This document shows, piece after piece, positions 53,120-61,451 of a DNA stretch of 64,000 bases (its first letter is position 1; the number at the start of each line of letters is the position of its first letter). The notes beneath the pieces were generated by a model. That model was not told the DNA's origin and searched no databases. It saw only the letters and a list, made by a program, of their open reading frames with translations. Source of the DNA: Alphaproteobacteria bacterium. GTDB taxonomy: Bacteria; Pseudomonadota; Alphaproteobacteria; UBA8366; Aestuariispiraceae. The DNA lies in NCBI GenBank assembly GCA_006844765.1, contig SPJV01000105.1, forward strand, positions 1-64,000, in the 5' to 3' direction. The translations under genes and the position numbers were made by a program.

Positions 53120-54925
53120 TCATGGTTCATCTGGAATGGGGGGCATGGAGGCGAAGCCACCGTGTTTTTTTGCTTCTGCGATCAGCCAATCCATTTCCTT
53201 GAAGGCCGCATCAATGCTTGGCCAGCGTTGCTCTCCGAGGGGGAGGCGAAGTACCGCTGCGGTTAGACCAAGAAGTCCGAAATCTCGTTTTTCTCCGTTA
53301 AAGTCTTGTGCGAAAACCTTGTTTTCCTCTTGCTCCTTGGCGCTGTGTAGGCAACGGCAATCGCGGGTGCCGCTTGTCACTATGTTTTTCACGTCATCAT
53401 CAAGCGTTTCGTAATCCTCAATGCCTGACAGGATGGCGGTAAAACTGCCGCTACCCAAGTAGCCGAGGAAAGCCTTTCTGGGAAGGAAGTAGCGACGCAA
53501 AGAATCGGCGACCACCTGAATTGCGCGGTCTCCTTGCCGGAACCCGTGGGCTGTGTTGAATGACGCGAGGTTGGATATGTCGAAGCTTATGATGGCCGAC
53601 GGGCTTTGCGCGTTATCTAGGGTGCGTGAGATTTGTTCGACGATTGCATTGACGCTGGGCAGCGCGGTCAGAGGGCTGCTTTCTTGATCCTGCGACATCA
53701 ATTTCTCGTTGGCCAGACGCAAAAGCGTATCCGAATCCAGGAACCCGATATAATCAAAATTTTCGGTAATGATCAGCCCAAGTGATGCTTCTGCCGATGC
53801 GTATACCTTCAGGAGATGTTCGATTGATGTATCGATCTCAGCACCGGGGCAGGGCGCGACATGGTCCTGGAAACGGCGAAAAGCAGCACCGTCATCCAGA
53901 TTGGTATGACCTTCCTGCAAATAGATAAATCTCTTTAGATCGGGCTCTCTCAAGATACCGACGGGAGCACCATTGTCGTCCAGGACCGGAAAAACGCTTG
54001 AGTTCCGGTTCTTCCGAAACGTCTCGGTCAGCGCGGACTGGCTGTCACGAACACCAATCGTCGGCGGCTTTAGCAATCGACTGCGTATCGAATCCGCATC
54101 CGTTATCCGGCGGCGCCTGTCGCGACGGTTCGTCTCAAGGACAATTGTGTAGACCGGCTCCATTTCGCGCGGACTCATTGTCGGCTTTGCGACGTAATAT
54201 CCTTGGGCGAGGTTGCATCCGATTGCCTTACAAGCCAGGAACTCGCGCTCTGTCTCGATCCCCTCGGCGATGATCGTTGTCCCAACCGAATGGGCAAGGT
54301 TGACGATTGCGGAAACGAAAAGACGCCTTCTAGAGTCCCGATCGATATCGGTAATGAAGTATCTGTCTATTTTGATGAAATCGGGCTGATGCTCAAACAG
54401 CATCTTCATTTCGGAAAAGCCCTGGCCATAGTCGTCGATAGCAAGTTTATAATCGTGCTGTCGGCACATACCCAATGTGTCGGAGACATGCATGGCAGAC
54501 GCGTTGTCATATTGCTCTGACAACTCCAGCACCAGATTCTCGGGGCGTATGCCGAACCTATTGAGCACCCCACCGGTCAGATGCGGATGGTAGTCGCGGC
54601 TCTCAAAAATCCGACCGTCCAGATTATAGAAGAGATGCGCGTCACGCCCGGCGTTTGAGTTCGCAAACTGACGAATAGCGATCTCCCGCAATACCATATC
54701 AGCTTGATGGAGCACGCCTTGCTGCCAGGCGCGATCAAAGACTTCTGAGATGCTATTAAACCCGGCCTTATCATGACCGCGTAGAAGGGCTTCAAAGCCA
54801 AAGGTCGCACCGGTCTGAATGTGGACGATCGGCTGCATTGCGAAATGAATATTGTCTTCTAATGCTTTGAGCGTTTTATCGCTTTCGGCTTCGCTTTTGT
54901 CGTCATCGAACAGTAGATGAGCCAT
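53120..54925 (-). CDS. EAL-CBS-degenerate GGDEF protein (predicted c-di-GMP phosphodiesterase)
   Basis: A 601-residue cytosolic signalling protein with the domains in the order EAL, CBS pair, GGDEF. The EAL domain (about 25-265) retains EALLR (near 43), ELSEQ, DDYGQGF, KIDRYF, EGIETE and QGYYVAKP, so it should be active as a phosphodiesterase. Two CBS repeats follow (about 295-430, FPVLDDNGAPVGILREPDLKRF). The GGDEF domain is degenerate: its signature is GYLGSGSF (near 491), so it cannot make c-di-GMP and may bind nucleotide. Start ATG 54925 is preceded by GAGGAA. No membrane segment is seen. Confidence 0.88.
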   Translation of the reverse strand: MAHLLFDDDKSEAESDKTLKALEDNIHFAMQPIVHIQTGATFGFEALLRGHDKAGFNSISEVFDRAWQQGVLHQADMVLREIAIRQFANSNAGRDAHLFYNLDGRIFESRDYHPHLTGGVLNRFGIRPENLVLELSEQYDNASAMHVSDTLGMCRQHDYKLAIDDYGQGFSEMKMLFEHQPDFIKIDRYFITDIDRDSRRRLFVSAIVNLAHSVGTTIIAEGIETEREFLACKAIGCNLAQGYYVAKPTMSPREMEPVYTIVLETNRRDRRRRITDADSIRSRLLKPPTIGVRDSQSALTETFRKNRNSSVFPVLDDNGAPVGILREPDLKRFIYLQEGHTNLDDGAAFRRFQDHVAPCPGAEIDTSIEHLLKVYASAEASLGLIITENFDYIGFLDSDTLLRLANEKLMSQDQESSPLTALPSVNAIVEQISRTLDNAQSPSAIISFDISNLASFNTAHGFRQGDRAIQVVADSLRRYFLPRKAFLGYLGSGSFTAILSGIEDYETLDDDVKNIVTSGTRDCRCLHSAKEQEENKVFAQDFNGEKRDFGLLGLTAAVLRLPLGEQRWPSIDAAFKEMDWLIAEAKKHGGFASMPPIPDEP

Positions 54926-55063
54926 TGCTTCACATTCCTCGCCGACGCCGGTTCGTTGGGTAGACCAGCTATCAGGCAAGGTTAATGGCAGACTCGTTAA
55001 ATAAGTCTTACCCTTGAGAAGATTTTGAGCGGTGGGCGAGCGGTGAGAAGATAGTGAACGCGG

Positions 55064-56308
55064 TCACCGGATGGCCCGATAGGGAAGCAAGGGAACAGGG
55101 GGCTCCGTTTCCTCGATCAGGCATTGGACGAGCTCTGCGGTGATCGCGCTGAGGGTTAAGCCATAATGGTTATGACCGAAGGCAAGCAAGACGCGCGGAT
55201 CTTTCTCTGATGCGCCGATGACCGGGCGAGAATCCGGCAGGCTTGGCCTGCAACCCATCCATTTCTCTCGTGGTTCTGCATCGCCCAGGGACGGCAGCAT
55301 TGCGCGTGCCATTGCCGCCTTCCGTTCAATCAATTGATAGTTCGGCGGCGAATCCGGATGGCTGAGCTCAACCATCGACGTTACCCGTAGACCGGCCTCC
55401 ATCGGGCAGATAACGACGTCAGTTTCACCCCAGACGATAGGGGCGTGCGGTTGTTCTGAAGGCGTGTCGAACATCAGGTGATAACCGCGTTCGGCCCGCA
55501 ACGGAACATCCGTGCCCAATTTGCGTGATAAGCGATTGGAGAGGACGCCTGCCGCAACCACGACTCGATCCGCGTTGATTGCCCGCCCATCGGCAAGGAT
55601 GACGCGTGGGCCGTCCTCAGACGTTTCGATGTCAGCAACTTCCGCTTGTTCGAATGTCGCACCGCGTGCCGTCGCCTCGGCAACCATGGTTTCTGTTAGG
55701 CGGCGAGGGTTTACGCAACAGATCCCATCCGGTTGCAGAAAGCCGTGGGTGAACCGGGTCGATAAGGAGGGCTCATATTGGCGCAAGGCGTCCTGATCCA
55801 GGATATCATAGGGGCCACCGCGGCGGTCCAACACATCGCGAAGTTCCGCGGTGCCGGTGATTAAGTTTTGCTCGCTCTCAAAAACTTTAAGCCAGCCACG
55901 GGGCCGGAAAAGTGTTTCTGCAGCGGTCCCGCGTGATAACTCCCGCCATGCTTCGGGAGAGCGAGAGGTGAGGGCGTAGAGCGCGATGGAGTTTGCTTCT
56001 GCACGCGACGGCGTACATTGCCCGATGAAGCGCGCCAACCAAGGCAGGAGATGCGGAAAATCCCCCCAACGAATTGCCAGGGCGCTATTCGGATCCATCA
56101 GACGGCGCGGTAAACTCTTCAATGCGGACACCGTGCCGAGCGGCATGGCCCCCGGCACAATGCCGCCCGCATTGCCGTGACTAGTGCCGCTGCCCGGTGT
56201 TCCCTTATCGATGATCGTGACCTGATAGCCTGCGCGGGCCAGGCGATAGCCTGTCGCAGCGCCGACGATACCTGCGCCGATAACGACGACCGAGGACGGT
56301 TTTTCCAT
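55064..56308 (-). CDS. FAD-dependent D-amino-acid dehydrogenase-like protein (DadA family)
   Basis: A 414-residue flavoprotein with the FAD motif VVVIGAGIVGAATGYRLARAG followed by DKGTPGSGTSHGNAGGIVPG, typical of DadA-type dehydrogenases. The C-terminus contains MGCRPSLPDSRPVIG and FGHNHYGLTLSAI. It should oxidise a D-amino acid (or glycine-type amine) and feed electrons into the membrane. Start is ATG 56308. It lies downstream of, and on the same strand as, a beta-hydroxyacid dehydrogenase that has a divergent LysR regulator, so the three may form one catabolic unit. The native substrate is unknown. Confidence 0.88.
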   Translation of the reverse strand: MEKPSSVVVIGAGIVGAATGYRLARAGYQVTIIDKGTPGSGTSHGNAGGIVPGAMPLGTVSALKSLPRRLMDPNSALAIRWGDFPHLLPWLARFIGQCTPSRAEANSIALYALTSRSPEAWRELSRGTAAETLFRPRGWLKVFESEQNLITGTAELRDVLDRRGGPYDILDQDALRQYEPSLSTRFTHGFLQPDGICCVNPRRLTETMVAEATARGATFEQAEVADIETSEDGPRVILADGRAINADRVVVAAGVLSNRLSRKLGTDVPLRAERGYHLMFDTPSEQPHAPIVWGETDVVICPMEAGLRVTSMVELSHPDSPPNYQLIERKAAMARAMLPSLGDAEPREKWMGCRPSLPDSRPVIGASEKDPRVLLAFGHNHYGLTLSAITAELVQCLIEETEPPVPLLPYRAIR

Positions 56309-56398
56309 GATAAGACCTTGAAGGGTGACGGTTGCAGAGTGCGTGAGTATGCCGCCCTCTTTGTCGGATTGCCAGCAGTCTGTTTTGTTCAAGCGCCC

Positions 56399-57268
56399 TT
56401 ATTGCTGTTGGAAGTGCTTGATTAGACTGGTGAAGTTTTCGTCACCCAAACCACCGGAAATTGCTTCATCAAGGGTCTGATTCATGCGGGTCGTCATTGG
56501 TAGGGACTGCCCTGCTTTAGACGCAATTTCAGTAACATAGCCGCCATCTTTCCTGAGTAGGTCAATCGGAAACATGGGGGGAACATTGCCGGCGATCATG
56601 CCCCTGGAGGCCATCGCCGCAAAGCCGCTCAAGATGGGGGAGGCTTCCAGGATTGCGATGCATCGTTCGAGGTCCAGCCCGGACTTCCGCATCATGGGAA
56701 GCAGTTCCGCCATTGCGGCGACTTGAATGCCCAGCAAGGCATTATTGGCAAGCTTAAGGGCCGCCGCATGCCCACTGGGGCCGACCGGGACCGCTTTTGA
56801 TCCGATCGTTTCAAGGACGGGTGTGGCCCCTGCCATCGCGTCATCTGTTCCGCTGATCAAGAAAACAAGCTGTCCCGCTTCCGCTTGGGGGCGAGATCCG
56901 GCGATTGGCGCATCAACCAGACTGACCCCAGCCGTCTCCATCGTGGTGCTCAGCATTGCAATATGATCCGGTGTAACCGTGGAACACTCAATCGCAAGAG
57001 CTCCCTTATCCATTCCGGCCAGCGCGCCGGTTTCCGGGTTCAGCCAGACATGTTCGGAGGCGTCGTTATCGCGGACAACCGCGATGGCTATGTCCGCGCC
57101 TTTCGCTGCCTCCCGCGGCGTTTCCGCCCGGCGTGCCCCTGCATCTATCAGGGGGGCTGCTGTTGATGCCGTGCGGTTCCAGACGGCAATATCATGGCCT
57201 GCGTCGATCAGGTGTTTCGCCATCCGGATACCCATCGCACCCAGGCCTAAGAAAGCGATTGTCGTCAT
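56399..57268 (-). CDS. Beta-hydroxyacid dehydrogenase (3-hydroxyisobutyrate/tartronate semialdehyde type)
   Basis: A 289-residue NAD(P)-dependent enzyme. The N-terminal Rossmann motif FLGLGAMGIRMAKHLIDAGH is followed by NRTAS, and the substrate-binding motif DAPIAGSRPQAEAGQLVFLISG lies near residue 115, with the catalytic lysine in KLANNALLG near 175. Members reduce or oxidise 3-hydroxy acids such as hydroxyisobutyrate or glycerate. ATG 57268 has AAGGAG 8 bases upstream; a GTG 9 bases earlier is less likely. It shares a 121-bp divergent region with a LysR gene, a typical arrangement for LysR activation. Confidence 0.9.
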   Translation of the reverse strand: MTTIAFLGLGAMGIRMAKHLIDAGHDIAVWNRTASTAAPLIDAGARRAETPREAAKGADIAIAVVRDNDASEHVWLNPETGALAGMDKGALAIECSTVTPDHIAMLSTTMETAGVSLVDAPIAGSRPQAEAGQLVFLISGTDDAMAGATPVLETIGSKAVPVGPSGHAAALKLANNALLGIQVAAMAELLPMMRKSGLDLERCIAILEASPILSGFAAMASRGMIAGNVPPMFPIDLLRKDGGYVTEIASKAGQSLPMTTRMNQTLDEAISGGLGDENFTSLIKHFQQQ

Positions 57269-57389
57269 GTCCTGCACTCCTTCATGTGGCGGGCCGGAAT
57301 AAGGACCGGCTTGTGGACTTAGCTATAGCGGCTCTGCTTGAAACGATACAGCTGGTGGGGAACAAAACATTCATGTAAATTCTGCAATA

Positions 57390-58283
57390 ATGGATATAGA
57401 TGATCTTAAAATATTGCTGGATGTACAGCGCTTTGGAAGCCTTTCTCAGGCTGCACGGGCGCGCGATCTTGATCCTTCAAAGCTGTCGCGCGTGCTGTCG
57501 AATGCGGAGAAGGAGCTGGGATTTCGCCTATTTCAGCGGACCACGAGGCAACTGTCTGCGACGGAGGAAGGACGCAGATACCTGGACCGAATTGCGCCTC
57601 TGGTCGATGAATTAACGGATGCGGCAACGGCGGGACAGGAAGCCCAGGGCGATCCGCAAGGGGCGCTGCGTATCACGGCCTCTGTTGCATTTGGCGAGGT
57701 GTGGCTGCTGCCCCGCATTGACGCAATGCTTCGGCGTTACCCAGGACTTTCTATCGACCTGCGATTGAGTGATGCGCAGTTGGATTTGGTTGGGGAGGGG
57801 ATTGATCTCGCCGTTAGAATGGGGCCTCAGGCGGATTCAAGTTTAATCGCGACCAAGCTCATGGAGACACGATACCGTGTCTTGGCGCATCCGGATTGGG
57901 TTGAAGCGATGGGGTCGCCATCGGTGCCGTCAGACCTTTCTGAATGCGACTGCGTTCTTATGACCCTTGGCGCTTATGGAACGCGTTGGCAATTTCGCTG
58001 TGGGGAGGGAGAGGCGCAAGAGATCCGCGTTTCGGGACGTCTCAGAGTTTCCAATGCCTTAACGCAGCGAAGTGCCGTGCGTCGTGCTCTCGGGCCCGGA
58101 TTGTTGGCGGATTGGCTGACAGAGGCTGACCGTGCTTCAGGTTCTCTGGTCGATTTGTTTCCAGATTGGACCGTGGGCGCCGGCGATTTCGAATCGGCAG
58201 TTTGGCTGCTCTACCCATCCCGGGCCTATATGCCCAGAAAAACCGCGTTGTTTATAGAAGCGCTCAAGCAATCGGTCGTCTGA
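57390..58283 (+). CDS. LysR family transcriptional regulator
   Basis: A 297-residue regulator. The N-terminal winged helix (MDIDDLKILLDVQRFGSLSQAARARDLDPSKLSRVLSN is quoted here only as LDVQRFGSLSQAARARDLDP) is typical of LysR. The inducer-binding domain covers about residues 90-297. It diverges from a beta-hydroxyacid dehydrogenase gene and is expected to bind the 121-bp region between them. Its last 20 bases overlap the convergent acetyltransferase gene. The co-inducer is unknown. Confidence 0.92.
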   Translation: MDIDDLKILLDVQRFGSLSQAARARDLDPSKLSRVLSNAEKELGFRLFQRTTRQLSATEEGRRYLDRIAPLVDELTDAATAGQEAQGDPQGALRITASVAFGEVWLLPRIDAMLRRYPGLSIDLRLSDAQLDLVGEGIDLAVRMGPQADSSLIATKLMETRYRVLAHPDWVEAMGSPSVPSDLSECDCVLMTLGAYGTRWQFRCGEGEAQEIRVSGRLRVSNALTQRSAVRRALGPGLLADWLTEADRASGSLVDLFPDWTVGAGDFESAVWLLYPSRAYMPRKTALFIEALKQSVV

Positions 58284-58764
58284 AGAACACGACGGCCTTC
58301 GTGCCGCCATCCGTTTCGCGTTCCCCCACGGATTCAAATCCCATGCGTTGATGAAAAGCCATGGAGATCGGATTCGCTGGTTTAGAATTTACCTCGCAGG
58401 TGACAGCGGTGGTGTGTCCGGCCGCAGCAGCGAAAAGGTCGTCATAGAAGGCGCGGCCGACACCCATCCCTCGGGCTCCCTCACTAACCATGATGCGATC
58501 CACATACCAGAAATCATCATACCGTTCACCGAACCAGGCGTAGTTCAAGCTGGGGTAGTCGGCACCCGGCGCATAGACCAGCAGCGCGCCGACCGGTGTG
58601 CCGTCCGCCGCAATTGCAGCCCGTGCATGAGCGCATTGTGGGATGTAGTACTGGAAACGCTCCGCCGGGACGGAGTTTACTTCCGGTACATTGGCTTCAT
58701 TCAATGTATGAAACCAATCCATATCGGCGATTGGATCGATGGAGCGGAGGGTCAGGCCGCTCAT
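58264..58764 (-). CDS. GNAT family N-acetyltransferase
   Basis: A 166-residue acetyltransferase. The CoA-binding pattern is VDRIMVSEGARGMGVGRAFYDDLF (residues about 92-114), followed by CEVNSKPANPISMAFHQRMGFESV, which is typical of GNAT. The acceptor is unknown. Its start overlaps the MoxR gene stop by ATGA, so the two are coupled. Its 3' end overlaps the convergent LysR gene. Confidence 0.85.
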   Translation of the reverse strand: MSGLTLRSIDPIADMDWFHTLNEANVPEVNSVPAERFQYYIPQCAHARAAIAADGTPVGALLVYAPGADYPSLNYAWFGERYDDFWYVDRIMVSEGARGMGVGRAFYDDLFAAAAGHTTAVTCEVNSKPANPISMAFHQRMGFESVGERETDGGTKAVVFFRRPIA

Positions 58765-59606
58765 CGCGCTTCCCTCCGCGCCATGAAGGCAAGGCGCTCA
58801 AACAGATGCACATCCTGTTCATTCTTTAACAGCGCGCCATGCAGTGGTGGGATCGCTTTCGTTGGATCGGATTCCCGAAGCACCTCTGCTGGAATATCAT
58901 CGGCGACCAGCAGCTTGATCCAGTCCAAGAGTTCCGATGTCGAGGGGCGTTTTTTTAGGCCCCGTACATCGCGCACTTCAAAGAACAGCGTAAGCGCTTC
59001 TTTTAGAAGGCGTTTCTTGATGTCCGGAAAATGAACCTCGACGATCTGCTCCATCGTTTCCAGATCGGGGAAGGAGATATAGTGGAAGAAACAACGGCGC
59101 AGAAAGGCGTCCGGCAGTTCTTTTTCATTATTGGATGTGATGATCACGATGGGACGTTGCTCGGCCCGGATTACTTCCTTGGTCTCGTAGACATGGAATT
59201 CCATCTTATCGAGCTCAAGTAACAGATCGTTGGGAAACTCGATATCCGCTTTATCGATTTCATCGATCAGCAGGACGGGGGCGGGGTCGGAGGTAAAGGC
59301 CTCCCACAGCTTTCCGCGCACAATATAGTTCCCAATATCATGAACCCGGTCATCGCCGAGCTGGCTGTCACGCAGGCGGCTTACAGCATCATATTCATAA
59401 AGGCCCTGCTGAGCCTTTGTAGTCGACTTGATATGCCATTCGATGAACGGGCGACCGAGTGATTGGGCAACCTGGCGGGCGAGCTCCGTCTTACCGGTAC
59501 CAGGCTCACCCTTTACCAATAAGGGACGCTCCAACGTGACTGCTGCATTGACCGCAATCGACAGATCGTCAGAGGCGATATAGCTATCCGTTCCCGTAAA
59601 CCGCAT
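58761..59606 (-). CDS. MoxR-family AAA+ ATPase (second copy)
   Basis: A 281-residue AAA+ ATPase distinct from the CoxD-like one. Walker A is KGEPGTGKTELARQ (near residue 33), Walker B is VLLIDEIDKADIEF (near 110), and the sensor is IITSNNEKELPDAFLRRC. MoxR ATPases usually pair with a VWA protein; here the coupled downstream gene is a GNAT acetyltransferase, and no VWA gene is near. It may serve as a maturation factor for an unknown target. Confidence 0.92.
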   Translation of the reverse strand: MRFTGTDSYIASDDLSIAVNAAVTLERPLLVKGEPGTGKTELARQVAQSLGRPFIEWHIKSTTKAQQGLYEYDAVSRLRDSQLGDDRVHDIGNYIVRGKLWEAFTSDPAPVLLIDEIDKADIEFPNDLLLELDKMEFHVYETKEVIRAEQRPIVIITSNNEKELPDAFLRRCFFHYISFPDLETMEQIVEVHFPDIKKRLLKEALTLFFEVRDVRGLKKRPSTSELLDWIKLLVADDIPAEVLRESDPTKAIPPLHGALLKNEQDVHLFERLAFMARREAR

Positions 59607-59715
59607 GTAAGGATATCTCCTGAAAATTTGGGTGCGCCCGGACCCTATGACGCGACGGTTTCGCGATCAAGCGGGATGCCAATCAATCATGTTTTTCTAG
59701 TCCGAGGGTGATGCA

Positions 59716-60471
59716 TTACTCGCCGGCGGATGTTGGCTGGGCCTTGCGGTCGATTGCTTTCCATCCATCTGTGCCAAAGGCCTCCAGAGGCTCAAATCGG
59801 CGCTTGTAGTCCATTTTCGGACTGCCCGGCACCCAGAAGCCGAGATAGATATAATCTTGCTCCGCCGCTGCCGCGACGCGGGAGAGAGACAGAATGATAT
59901 AGGTGCCGAGGCTCCGGCCCGCATCGATGGTAGGATCAAAGAAGCTATAGACTGCTGAGAGGCCATCCTTCAGCCGGTCAGAGATACAAGCACCGATCAG
60001 TTTTCCACTTGGATCACGCCATTCGAAGATTGTTGTATCGACTGGGCTCGCAACAACCAAATTTGAAAAATCCGTATAGGACATCTGCGCCATATCGCCA
60101 TCACTATGCCGGGCCTTCACATAGGCGCGGAAGAGGGCGTATTGCTCCGCCGTTGCATGGGCCCCGACTTCGCTGACCGAAACCTCGGCATTTCGGTTCA
60201 AAATGCGCCGGAATGCCTTACCCTCCCGAAGCTCTTTTACGGGGAAACGGACAGGAATGCATTTCTCACAGCCGGGGCAGGCGGGGCGATAGACGATGTG
60301 ATGAGACCGGCGAAAACCATTCGCACTCAAGTGATCAAAAACATCCTGGGAATCAGGGCCATTCAGCTCATGGAAAAGCTGCTGCTCCACCCGGTCCGGC
60401 AGATAGGGGCAAACCATCGGTCCGCTGCGATGGAAGGTCAGGATATAGGGGGGCTTACGGTGTGCGGTCAT
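59716..60471 (-). CDS. bpt: Aspartate/glutamate leucyltransferase (Bpt)
   Basis: A 251-residue leucyl-tRNA--protein transferase that adds leucine to N-terminal Asp or Glu, marking proteins for ClpAP in the bacterial N-end rule. The N-terminus LTFHRSGPMVCPYLPDRVEQQLF and the cysteine cluster YRPACPGCEKCIPVR match the Bpt/ATE family, and the C-terminal acyltransferase half includes YIYLGFWVPGSPKMDYK. Length is normal. It lies just after the alpha-E gene. Confidence 0.93.
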   Translation of the reverse strand: MTAHRKPPYILTFHRSGPMVCPYLPDRVEQQLFHELNGPDSQDVFDHLSANGFRRSHHIVYRPACPGCEKCIPVRFPVKELREGKAFRRILNRNAEVSVSEVGAHATAEQYALFRAYVKARHSDGDMAQMSYTDFSNLVVASPVDTTIFEWRDPSGKLIGACISDRLKDGLSAVYSFFDPTIDAGRSLGTYIILSLSRVAAAAEQDYIYLGFWVPGSPKMDYKRRFEPLEAFGTDGWKAIDRKAQPTSAGE

Positions 60472-60485
60472 GGGGTGTGGCTCGC

Positions 60486-61451
60486 CTATTTCCCGTCGTC
60501 ATTATGAAAATAGGCCGATGCCATGGCGCTTGAAATGGACGCAACGTCCCGCTGTACCCGGTCCAGATACTCATGCATCCCAAAGTCGATGATATCGTCG
60601 ATACTGAATTCCTCCAGCTCGTGCCGTGCGCCATCGATAAGAACGGCAACGTCTTCGCCGCGGGATAGTCGGAAACTGACGATCAATTGGGTCACCAGAT
60701 TCGCCAACTCGCCAATGCAGCATCGAACTGAGCGGGGGAACTGATTATTTCGGATCATGAATTCAGCGACAATGCGGGGTGTCATTGTGCGTGGATGTAC
60801 CCGCCGGAATGCGTGATAGCCGGCAGCAGAGCGCAATAAGGCGTTCCATTGTGAGATATCTTGCGGCGAACCGACATCATCGACACGCGGCAGGAGCGCA
60901 TGATACTTCACATCCAGCAGCCGTGTTACCTGATCAGCACGTTCCAGGAACTTTCCGATCTGGTAGAAATACCACCCCTGATCACGGTAGAAGGTGCCTT
61001 CCGTGATTCCGGCATGGGCCTGGCAGCCCAGCTTTACGATCTCGCAGTACTTCGCGACATCCAGAGTGTGATCCGGCCCTGCGGGCATGTCCTTCAAGCG
61101 ATTATGGAGCATATTGATATGCGTCCACATTTCGGTCGAGATCAGCGGCCGTAGCGCGCGTGCGTTTTCTCGTGCGGATGCGATGGAGGAAATGATGGAG
61201 GTCGGGTTCTCGGCATCAAGGGTGTAGAAATAGACGACAGCGCGTGGGGTTGCGCGTGGATACCGCTCAGAAAACTGTTCTTCATCCGCATTCAGACGCA
61301 CGATGGCGTCCCAATTATGCCCGCCAGTCAGATCATCCCGGGCGAAGGATGCGTTAACATCAATCAGCCGCGCGAGATTTTCCGCCCGCTCAATATAGCG
61401 CGCCATCCAGAAAATTGATTCAGCATATCGGGCGAGTAGCAGCATCGTCAT
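60486..61451 (-). CDS. Alpha-E domain-containing protein (DUF403)
   Basis: A 321-residue helical protein of the alpha-E family, with the N-terminal signature LLARYAESIFWMARYIERAENLAR. Alpha-E proteins occur beside circularly permuted ATP-grasp ligases, which is exactly the case here (ATGA overlap with the upstream gene). The pair is thought to modify or link peptides, sometimes with a transglutaminase-like protein that is missing from this window. The precise activity is not known. Confidence 0.9.
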   Translation of the reverse strand: MTMLLLARYAESIFWMARYIERAENLARLIDVNASFARDDLTGGHNWDAIVRLNADEEQFSERYPRATPRAVVYFYTLDAENPTSIISSIASARENARALRPLISTEMWTHINMLHNRLKDMPAGPDHTLDVAKYCEIVKLGCQAHAGITEGTFYRDQGWYFYQIGKFLERADQVTRLLDVKYHALLPRVDDVGSPQDISQWNALLRSAAGYHAFRRVHPRTMTPRIVAEFMIRNNQFPRSVRCCIGELANLVTQLIVSFRLSRGEDVAVLIDGARHELEEFSIDDIIDFGMHEYLDRVQRDVASISSAMASAYFHNDDGK

